Source: Accumulibacter sp.
GTDB lineage: Bacteria; Pseudomonadota; Gammaproteobacteria; Burkholderiales; Rhodocyclaceae
Length of the DNA: 64,000 nt
Assembly: GCF_023806635.1 (NCBI RefSeq)
Contig: NZ_JAMTDQ010000029.1
Location: 62,001 to 126,000, forward strand
Reading direction: 5' to 3'
The stretch's first letter is position 1. Every line of letters begins with the position of its first letter. Below the pieces are notes generated by a model. It did no database searches. It saw only the letters and a program-made list of their open reading frames with translations, and was not told the DNA's origin. Shown here piece after piece: positions 57,398-64,000 of the stretch. The position numbers and the translations under genes were made by a program.

Positions 57398-58108
57398 TCA
57401 GCCGGCGGCCCGGATTCCCGGGACCTCGACGACTGCCAGCGCTGACGCCGGCGGCTCTTCGATTGCCCGGACGAGTGCCCGGGTCATCTGCTCCAGACTG
57501 ACCAGGCCGAGGCGCTCGGCAGCCTCGCGCCAGTGCGGAACAGACGCCGCCAAGGCGTAGAGCGGCGTCAGGATGAGCGGCCAGCGATGCCCCGGGCCAA
57601 CGACGTACCACGGACGCAGGATCGTCGCGCGCACGCCGCTGCCGGCGATCGCCACCTCAGCGGCGGCGCGGGCGGCGACGTAGGCGCGCATCACCGGTGC
57701 CGGCTGCGCTACGCTGACGTAGACGAGGTGGGAGATCGCGGCCCGCGCGGCCGCGTCGACCGCCGCGCGGACCGACGCGAGGTCGACCGCTTCGAATTCC
57801 GCCGCCTTGGCCGGGTTGGGATGCGCCGTACCGACCAGATGAACCAACGTGTCGCCCGCGTGCAGGGCGCTGGCGATCGAGTCGCTGTCGAGCGCGTTGC
57901 CGACGATGAGCTCTGCACCGGGCGCGGCGCGCCCCGCTGTGGCGGCACGCACCACGAGCCGGACGTGGTGCCCGCGCGTGAGCAGTCGCTTCGCCAGGGA
58001 TGTGCCGAGATAACCGGTGCCGCCGGTCAGTACCACGGCGGCGGACGTCGCTGCCATCGGAGTGGCGACTGTCGATGCAGGTCGAGTCAGCGTCATCAGC
58101 CAATCCAT
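57398..58108 (-). CDS. NAD(P)-binding SDR-like protein (NmrA/atypical SDR)
   Basis: The 236-aa protein has the nucleotide-binding motif VVLTGGTGYLGTSLAKRLL (about residues 25-43), HLVGTAHPNP and YVSVAQPAPVMRAY with the active-site-like tyrosine region, then RATILRPWYVVGPGH. It is an atypical short-chain dehydrogenase, perhaps an isoflavone reductase/NADH-ubiquinone subunit-like protein. The start at 58108 gives the fewest extra residues after another ATG at 58096; no good ribosome binding site is seen. Confidence 0.82.
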   Translation of the reverse strand: MDWLMTLTRPASTVATPMAATSAAVVLTGGTGYLGTSLAKRLLTRGHHVRLVVRAATAGRAAPGAELIVGNALDSDSIASALHAGDTLVHLVGTAHPNPAKAAEFEAVDLASVRAAVDAAARAAISHLVYVSVAQPAPVMRAYVAARAAAEVAIAGSGVRATILRPWYVVGPGHRWPLILTPLYALAASVPHWREAAERLGLVSLEQMTRALVRAIEEPPASALAVVEVPGIRAAG

Positions 58109-58284
58109 CGTGGGCGAGAGGGGCCGGGGGCCAGGGTCGCCGGATGCGAATCCTTCCCTGCCATCCATACGCAGCAGGGGTGCGTCCGGATGCAGGCACC
58201 GGCGTCGTCGCTGCTGCCGCATCGCGACGGCTGCCGGCAATCGGCGACTGTTGGCTCGCGGCGGACCATCGCGCGGCCGGGTCC

Positions 58285-59523
58285 TCAACTCCCCATGTCG
58301 CGGAACGGCCCGGAGTCCTTCCTGCGCAGGGCGTGGACCCGGGCCAGGCCTCCGCGCGCGGTCTCCCGGTAACTCGCCTTTAGGTCGCGGCCGGTTTCCC
58401 ACATCGTCCGGACCACCTCGTCGAAGGAGACGAGGTGGTGACCATCGGAGAGCAGGGCGTAGGCCGCGCAGTCGACCGCGCGGACGGCGGCGATGGCGTT
58501 GCGTTCGATGCAGGGGATCTGAACGTAACCGCCGATCGGGTCGCAGGTCAGGCCCAGATGATGTTCCAGCCCCATCTCGGCCGCATACTCGATCTGCCGC
58601 ACCGAAGCGCCCAGGAGTTGCGCGGCGGCGCCGGCCGCCATCGCGCAGGCGGTGCCAACCTCGCCCTGGCAGCCGACTTCGGCTCCCGAGATCGACGCGT
58701 TGCGCTTGACGATGTTGCCGATCATGCCCGCTGTCGCCAGCGCGCGATGTATCTTCCCGTCTGGCAAGCGCGCGTTCCGCTGCAGGAAGAAGAGGACCGC
58801 GGGCAGCACCCCGCAGGCACCGCAGGTGGGCGCCGTCACCACCTCGCCGCCGGCGGCATTTTCTTCCGATACGGCCAGCGCATAGGCAAACTGCAGGGCT
58901 GTCTGGCCGAAGTAGCCGGAGAGGCTCTGCGCGCGGGCGTGATAGGCGGAAGCCTTGCGCGGCACCTTGAGTTCTCCGGGCAGACGCCCTTCGGCGTTCA
59001 GCCCGGTTGCAATCGTCCGCTGCATGCTCTTCCAGACGCTGGCGAGGTAGGGCCAGATCGCCGGCCCTTCGTGGCGGTCGACGATCTCCCAGATGCGCAG
59101 CCCTTCACGCTCGGTCTCTTCGAGTATCGCGTCCATGCCGGCATGGGGGTAGATCTCGCAGCCGCCGTCGCTCTGCCCGTCCTCGTCGAGCAGCGCGCCG
59201 CCGCCCACGGAGTAGGTGACGCGCGTCGCCAGGATCCAGCCGCTGCCATCGAGCGCCTCGAACCGCATCCCGTTCGGGTGACGCGGCAACGACTGTTCAG
59301 GTAGCCAGACGATATCGACCGGTGTCGGCGAGAACGGCGCGCTGACGGCCACGTCGGTCAGGTGGCCCCGACCGGTGGCCGCCAGCGCGCCGTAAAGCGT
59401 GACGCGCACGCGTGCAGCCGTCGGGTTGGCGGCGCTGAACGCCGTCGCGGCGAAACGCGGCCCCATGGTGTGGCTGCTCGAGGGGCCGAGGCCGATGCGA
59501 AAGAGTTCCTGCAGGGATTTCAT
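58285..59523 (-). CDS. sdaA: L-serine dehydratase, [4Fe-4S] type
   Basis: The 412-aa single-chain enzyme begins with [20 protein letters not shown] and has the iron-sulfur and active-site motifs [25 protein letters not shown] and [15 protein letters not shown]. It converts L-serine to pyruvate and ammonia. It is somewhat shorter than E. coli SdaA (454 aa) but holds both the beta and alpha domains. It is followed by the SDR-like gene after 176 bases. Confidence 0.94.
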   Translation of the reverse strand: MKSLQELFRIGLGPSSSHTMGPRFAATAFSAANPTAARVRVTLYGALAATGRGHLTDVAVSAPFSPTPVDIVWLPEQSLPRHPNGMRFEALDGSGWILATRVTYSVGGGALLDEDGQSDGGCEIYPHAGMDAILEETEREGLRIWEIVDRHEGPAIWPYLASVWKSMQRTIATGLNAEGRLPGELKVPRKASAYHARAQSLSGYFGQTALQFAYALAVSEENAAGGEVVTAPTCGACGVLPAVLFFLQRNARLPDGKIHRALATAGMIGNIVKRNASISGAEVGCQGEVGTACAMAAGAAAQLLGASVRQIEYAAEMGLEHHLGLTCDPIGGYVQIPCIERNAIAAVRAVDCAAYALLSDGHHLVSFDEVVRTMWETGRDLKASYRETARGGLARVHALRRKDSGPFRDMGS

Positions 59524-59912
59524 CGGTCTGTGGTGCCTCCCGCTCGTTGCACGAAATCGTCCACCAGCCCACTCCCGGAGAGTGGTGCCGACGTGTGGTC
59601 GTACCTCCACCGCGGTCCGTGCCGCCGACGCGAAAACGACCTCCGCGACCAGCGGCCGCCTTCGTTGGCGGCTGCCGCATGCATCGTGGTCTCCGTGGCG
59701 GCTGTCGCAGCGCCGCTCAGCGATGCCTGCACGGACCACGAGCCGTCTCCGCCGAGGCCGTGCGCGGCACTGTCGGTTCGCGCTCGCCGGCAAGACCGGC
59801 GCACGCCGGGCGCGGTGGCGCAGCGGGTCGCCGACGGCAACGGCGCACGTTCATGGTCAGCGCGAAGCCCTATTCAATATACTGTCACCGGAATCCAGTA
59901 TGCTGTCCCCGT
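59524..59912. other. Gap upstream of sdaA with paired GGKGACAGYATA motifs
   Basis: No gene is seen. At 59872-59889 and 59896-59910 stand two minus-strand copies of the motif GG(G/T)GACAG(T/C)ATA, six bases apart. The same motif occurs at 38957-38970 and 57226-57238, all just outside genes. It may be a REP-like repeat. Confidence 0.45.
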
Positions 59913-60971
59913 TCAGCCGGAGACCAGGACGAAGCCCCAGGTGCCGAGGACGTAGATCAGCAGGGCGGCCCACGAATCGGCACCGAGTCCCCAGTAGCGC
60001 CGCGGGTGGCGCAGCAGGATGCCGGCCACATACACTGTCGTCATCACCAGCCCGATCATGCCGATCCACGCGTTCGCGCGTCCTTCGTGCGTCAGCACGG
60101 GTTGCCCGGCGAGGAGGTCGGCGAGGACGAAGAGAATGAGCTGGAAGGCGTTGCCGCCAAAGATGTCGCCGAAGACGAGCGTGTAGCTCTTCATCTGCAC
60201 GCCGGTGACGGCGGTGCTGATCTCCGGCAGGGCCGAGGCGAATGCCAGGACGGTCGCGCCGAAGAGTACGCCGTTGATGCCCATCAGATCGGCCAGGCGG
60301 TCGCCGCTCTGCTCGAGAACGACGCCGGCGATCAGCGTCACCACCGAAGCGGCGACGAAGATCACCACGTTCCGGGCCGTGCTGGCATTCTCGAGGGCAT
60401 TGCCCTTGCCCGCTCGATCGATTGCCGCTTCCGTCGTTGTCGTGGCCGGTTCGGCAGGGATCACGAGATCCATGTCCTTCCGGTCACGACAGCGGGCAAG
60501 AGCCAGCATGCCGACCAGCCAGACGACGAAGATTGCGATGCTCCCGACGCCGATTGGCCCGACTGCGGCGGAGGCGGGAAGCAGTCCGCTCATCACGGTG
60601 ATGCCGACGACGGCGATGACGAGAACGCCCTCGAGTGCCGGGAGCAGCGATGCCGAGACGGTGGACAGCGGGCGCGAGCCGGTGACGAAGCGGTCGGCAA
60701 TGACCAGTACCAGGGTCTGCATGGCGACGCCGCCGATCAGGTTCCCGGCGGCGATGTCCAGATGGCCACTGGTGACCGCGCTGATCGTGATTGCCAGTTC
60801 GGGCAGAGCGCCGGTGATCGACAGCAGGACCATGCCGCCGATCGTCTCGCCGAGACCGAAGCGGTCGTCCAGCACGTCGGTCGCCCTCGCCAGCCAGACG
60901 CCGGCGATCCAGGTCGCGACGGCGGCGGCAGCGAAGACGAGCAGAAGGGCGGGAATTCCGAGCTGGTTCAT
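59913..60971 (-). CDS. Sodium/calcium exchanger family protein (CaCA)
   Basis: The 352-aa membrane protein has two inverted halves of five helices with the alpha-repeat motifs GALPELAITISAVTSGHLDI plus AAGNLIGG and, in the second half, ALPEISTAVTGVQMKSYTLV plus FGDIFGGNAFQL. The central loop is charged. It exchanges Ca2+ or another cation for Na+ or H+. GAGGAAA precedes the ATG. It stands alone between sdaA and ettA. Confidence 0.9.
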   Translation of the reverse strand: MNQLGIPALLLVFAAAAVATWIAGVWLARATDVLDDRFGLGETIGGMVLLSITGALPELAITISAVTSGHLDIAAGNLIGGVAMQTLVLVIADRFVTGSRPLSTVSASLLPALEGVLVIAVVGITVMSGLLPASAAVGPIGVGSIAIFVVWLVGMLALARCRDRKDMDLVIPAEPATTTTEAAIDRAGKGNALENASTARNVVIFVAASVVTLIAGVVLEQSGDRLADLMGINGVLFGATVLAFASALPEISTAVTGVQMKSYTLVFGDIFGGNAFQLILFVLADLLAGQPVLTHEGRANAWIGMIGLVMTTVYVAGILLRHPRRYWGLGADSWAALLIYVLGTWGFVLVSG

Positions 60972-61201
60972 TGGCAGTTTCCTCACGGTTTGGTTGTTGT
61001 TGGTGGTGGAGGGTGACGGGTGGCGCTGTCGCGCCGCCCCAGGCGTTCGGTTCGCCAGGCCGATGCTGTCAAAGTCGCGTGGTCTCGCGGCATGTGGCGT
61101 CGCCAATCGTCGCCATGGAGCCGGCCATGGCTACGGCTGGCGCCTGGTCGGAGACGCGAATGCATCGGCTTCACCGCTCATCCGGTTGGCGGAACGAAAG
61201 A

Positions 61202-62869
61202 CTAGCGCGTGATCGGCCGGTAGCGGATGCGCTTCGGGCGGGCGGCTTCATCGCCGAGGCGGCGTCGCTTGTCTTCCTCGTACTCGTGGTAGTTGCCGCT
61301 GAAGAAGCTCCATTGCGAATCGCCCTCGCAGGCGAGGATGTGCGAGCAGATGCGATCGAGGAACCAGCGGTCGTGCGAGATCACCAGCACGCAGCCGGCG
61401 AACTCGAGCAGCGCGTCCTCGAGCGCACGCAGCGTTTCGACGTCGAGGTCGTTCGACGGCTCGTCGAGCAGGAGGACGTTGCCGCCGGCGATCAACGTCT
61501 TCGCCATGTGCAGCCGTCCGCGCTCGCCACCCGAGAGCTGGCCGACCCGCTTCTGCTGGTCGGCGCCCTTGAAGTTGAAGCGGCCGATGTAGGCGCGCGC
61601 CGGTGTTTCGTACTTGCCGACCGTGAGGATGTCGGCGCCACCCGAAATCTCCTCGAATACCGTCTTGTCGCCGTCGAGGCAGTCGCGACTCTGGTCGACG
61701 TAGGCGAGGCGGACGGTCTCGCCGATGTCGATCTCGCCCGAGTCGGGCTGCTCGCGGCCGGTGAGCATGCGGAACAGTGTCGACTTGCCGGCGCCGTTCG
61801 GGCCGATGATGCCGACGATCGCGCCCGGCGGCACGCTGAAACTCAGCCGGTCGATCAGCAGGCGGTCGCCGAAGGACTTGCTGACGTTGGAAAACTCGAT
61901 CACCTTGCTGCCAAGGCGCTCGCCGACCGGGATGAAAATCTCCTGCGTCTCGTTGCGCTTCTGGTACTCGACGTTCGACAGCTCCTCGAAACGCGCCAGC
62001 CGGGCCTTGCTCTTCGCCTGCCGCGCCTTCGGGTTCTGCCGCACCCACTCGAGTTCCTGCTTCATCGCCTTGATGCGCCCGGCTTCCTGGCGCGCTTCGC
62101 TTTCCAGTCGCGCCTCCTTCTGTTCGAGCCAGCTCGAGTAGTTGCCCTTCCACGGGATGCCGTGGCCGCGGTCGAGTTCGAGGATCCATTCGGCCGCGTT
62201 GTCGAGGAAGTAGCGATCGTGCGTCACGGCGACGACGGTACCGGGGAAGCGGACGAGGAACTGCTCGAGCCAGTCGACCGACTCGGCGTCGAGGTGGTTC
62301 GTCGGCTCGTCGAGCAGGAGCATGTCGGGCTTCGAGAGCAGCAGCCTGCACAACGCGACACGCCGCTTCTCGCCGCCGGAGAGATTGCCGATCAGCGCCT
62401 CCCAGGGCGGCAGCCGCAGCGCGTCGGCAGCGAGCTCGAGCTGGTTCTCGAGGTCGGCGCCGCCGCTGCTGGCGATGATCGCCTCGAGCCGCGCCTGCTC
62501 CTCGGCGAGCTTGTCGAAGTCGGCGTCGGGCTCGGCGTAGGCGGCGTAGACGGCGTCGAGCATCGCCTGCGCGGCGAAGGCGTCGCCAAGTCCCGACTCG
62601 ACTTCCTGGCGAACGGTCCTGCCCGGGTCGAGCTGCGGCTCCTGCGGCAGATAGCCGATGTTCAGCCCGGGCATCGGCGTTGCTTCGCCGATGATGTCGC
62701 GGTCGACGCCGGCCATGATGCGCAGCACCGTCGACTTGCCGGATCCGTTGAGGCCGAGCAGGCCGATCTTGGCACCGGGGAAGAAGGAGAGCGAGATGTC
62801 CTTGATGATCTGGCGCTTGGGCGGGACGATCTTGCCCACGCGGTTCATCGTGAATACATATTGAGCCAT
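61202..62869 (-). CDS. ettA: Energy-dependent translational throttle protein EttA (ABC-F)
   Basis: The 555-aa protein has two ABC domains with Walker A motifs GLNGSGKST and GPNGAGKST and signatures LSGGEKRRVAL and LSGGERGRLHMAK, and an arm/linker between them (RLESEARQEAGRIKAMKQE). The start MAQYVFTMNRVGKIVPPKRQ and length match EttA (555 aa). It binds the ribosomal E site and gates translation according to the ATP/ADP ratio. Confidence 0.96.
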   Translation of the reverse strand: MAQYVFTMNRVGKIVPPKRQIIKDISLSFFPGAKIGLLGLNGSGKSTVLRIMAGVDRDIIGEATPMPGLNIGYLPQEPQLDPGRTVRQEVESGLGDAFAAQAMLDAVYAAYAEPDADFDKLAEEQARLEAIIASSGGADLENQLELAADALRLPPWEALIGNLSGGEKRRVALCRLLLSKPDMLLLDEPTNHLDAESVDWLEQFLVRFPGTVVAVTHDRYFLDNAAEWILELDRGHGIPWKGNYSSWLEQKEARLESEARQEAGRIKAMKQELEWVRQNPKARQAKSKARLARFEELSNVEYQKRNETQEIFIPVGERLGSKVIEFSNVSKSFGDRLLIDRLSFSVPPGAIVGIIGPNGAGKSTLFRMLTGREQPDSGEIDIGETVRLAYVDQSRDCLDGDKTVFEEISGGADILTVGKYETPARAYIGRFNFKGADQQKRVGQLSGGERGRLHMAKTLIAGGNVLLLDEPSNDLDVETLRALEDALLEFAGCVLVISHDRWFLDRICSHILACEGDSQWSFFSGNYHEYEEDKRRRLGDEAARPKRIRYRPITR

Positions 62870-63143
62870 GGCTGTCGATCGGAGGTCGGGAACGGGTTGC
62901 GGGAAACCGGCGGCAGTTCCGGCGGCGAAGGCGCGAGTTTACCCGAGTCTGCCGCTGCGCGTTGCAGGTGGTGAACCGACCCGCCACGCTGACGCGCGGC
63001 AGGGCGATTGACAGCGCTCGCAGCCGCCGGGCATACTCGGCCCGTTACGCCGATGCGGGCCTCGACGGCCGTCGGTCCTGCCCGCATGCCTGCCGCGGCG
63101 TCCTGCCAGCCGGTCCGGCGGCGGCGCTGAAGACGAATCCCGC

Positions 63144-63989
63144 ATGACATCGAGCATCCATCCGCCACCATTCGCAATCGCTCGCGAGGTCCGCGCCGCC
63201 GGTCGCCGGTGCCAGCGCTGGCGGGCCGTGCTCGGCAGCCTGTTGCTGTTGCTGCATGCATTGTTGCCGGCCGGCGCAGTCGCCAGCATCTGGGGCTATG
63301 TCGATGAGCAGGGGATAGCGCACTTCGCGACCGAGCAGCTCGATTCGCGCTACAGGCTTTTCCTGCAGGGCGACGCCGCGCGCACGTCGCTGTCGGCACC
63401 GAGCGGGCCAGGCAAGCCGGAACTGCTGCGCTACCTGTCGCAGCATCCCAACCTGAAGAAGTTCGAGCCGCTGATCAAGCGCGCGAGCGACGAGTTCGCC
63501 GTCGATGCCGCGCTGCTGAAGGCGGTGATGGCTGCCGAATCCGCCTTCAACCCGGATGCCGTATCACCCAAGGGCGCCATCGGACTGATGCAGGTGATGC
63601 CGGCGACCGCCGGGCAGTACGGTCTGCAGGCGGATCGGCAGCAGAGCCTGGAGGAAAAGCTGGCCGATCCGAAGACCAACATCCGCATCGGCGCGCGTTA
63701 CCTGCGCGACCTCGGCAAGCTGTTCCCGAACGATCCGCAGCTGGTTCTGGCCGCCTACAACGCGGGCCAGGGAGCCGTGCAGCAGCACCGCAACCAAGTG
63801 CCGCCATACCCGGAAACGATGAGCTACGTCCAGCTCGTGACGCAGTTCCATCAGCTCTACCAGGGCAACACGCTGACTCGGAAGGCGGCACCGCCGTCGA
63901 TCTTCACCCGTTCGGCTGCCGGCGGTCAGCGCATCTACATGAAGCTGCCCGGGCGGCGCGATGTGCCGGAATCAGCTCCTGCGCGCTGA
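63144..63989 (+). CDS. Lytic transglycosylase (SLT family) with DUF4124 start
   Basis: The 281-aa protein has a signal/anchor helix (VLGSLLLLLHALLPAGAVA), a DUF4124-like segment (WGYVDEQGIAHFATEQ) and an SLT lysozyme-like domain (about 105-240) with the catalytic glutamate in MAAESAFNPDAVSPKGAIGL and the motifs MQVMPATAGQYG and AYNAGQGAV. It cleaves peptidoglycan glycan strands in the periplasm. The basic 28-residue lead before the hydrophobic segment is long, so the true start may be further in. Confidence 0.9.
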   Translation: MTSSIHPPPFAIAREVRAAGRRCQRWRAVLGSLLLLLHALLPAGAVASIWGYVDEQGIAHFATEQLDSRYRLFLQGDAARTSLSAPSGPGKPELLRYLSQHPNLKKFEPLIKRASDEFAVDAALLKAVMAAESAFNPDAVSPKGAIGLMQVMPATAGQYGLQADRQQSLEEKLADPKTNIRIGARYLRDLGKLFPNDPQLVLAAYNAGQGAVQQHRNQVPPYPETMSYVQLVTQFHQLYQGNTLTRKAAPPSIFTRSAAGGQRIYMKLPGRRDVPESAPAR

Positions 63990-64000
63990 TGCCGGCCTGT

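Overview
The window is about 64 kb of GC-rich chromosome from a diazotrophic betaproteobacterium. Gene content (a Mo-nitrogenase operon with a Shethna-type protective ferredoxin, a PEP-CTERM protein behind a sigma-54 type promoter, TamAB, PqiABC, YgiQ, EttA) fits the Rhodocyclales, for example Accumulibacter- or Dechloromonas-like bacteria. The genus is an inference from gene content only.

Region by region. (1) 1-9595: nitrogen fixation. It opens with the end of an ArsC-like nitrogenase-associated protein, then a flavodiiron protein and two [2Fe-2S] ferredoxins, one matching the FeSII nitrogenase-protecting protein. After a 0.85 kb gap with a NifA site and a -24/-12 promoter comes nifH-nifD-nifK-nifT-ferredoxin-nifY-unknown. 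(2) 9679-14042, minus strand: exbD, exbB, tonB and an OprC/NosA-like copper receptor. (3) 14240-16445: LysR regulator, divergent cupin, NTF2-like membrane protein. (4) 16459-21218, minus strand: a ynbA-ynbC-ynbD-ynbB phospholipid-metabolism operon in an order unlike E. coli. (5) 21319-28081: acyl-CoA ligase, patatin, mtnA plus class II aldolase, FAD oxidoreductase. (6) 28263-39461: an accessory island. It holds an IS1380-like MITE with intact 5-bp target duplication, a VapBC pair, and a diversity-generating retroelement (DGR).

The DGR is the centre of interest. It consists of a reverse transcriptase, a template repeat (TR) and two target genes, each with a variable repeat (VR) at the end of a formylglycine-generating-enzyme (FGE)/C-type-lectin-like domain. 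The TR/VR differences are almost all at template adenines (14 of 15 in VR1, 16 of 20 in VR2). Each VR is followed 20-21 nt later by a hairpin with a CGGAG loop and then by further long perfect hairpins with GGA loops. The DGR sits in one colinear run with a DUF4062 protein and a MoxR AAA+ ATPase, an arrangement that suggests an ATPase-driven conflict or recognition system with hypervariable binding surfaces. Its HRDC-domain accessory gene carries an in-frame TGA.

(7) 39684-46532: tamA-tamB, a DUF924 gene and a deleted lysR remnant. (8) 46660-47588: a PEP-CTERM protein behind a sigma-54 type promoter and a small leader ORF. (9) 47831-57230: alaX, a DUF4239 gene, pqiA (split in two)-pqiB-pqiC, a YgiQ-type radical SAM gene, and a deoxyribosyltransferase-like gene coupled to a 2-oxoglutarate oxygenase. 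(10) 57398-63989: SDR-like protein, L-serine dehydratase, cation exchanger, ettA and a lytic transglycosylase.

No tRNA, rRNA, CRISPR array or complete insertion sequence was found.
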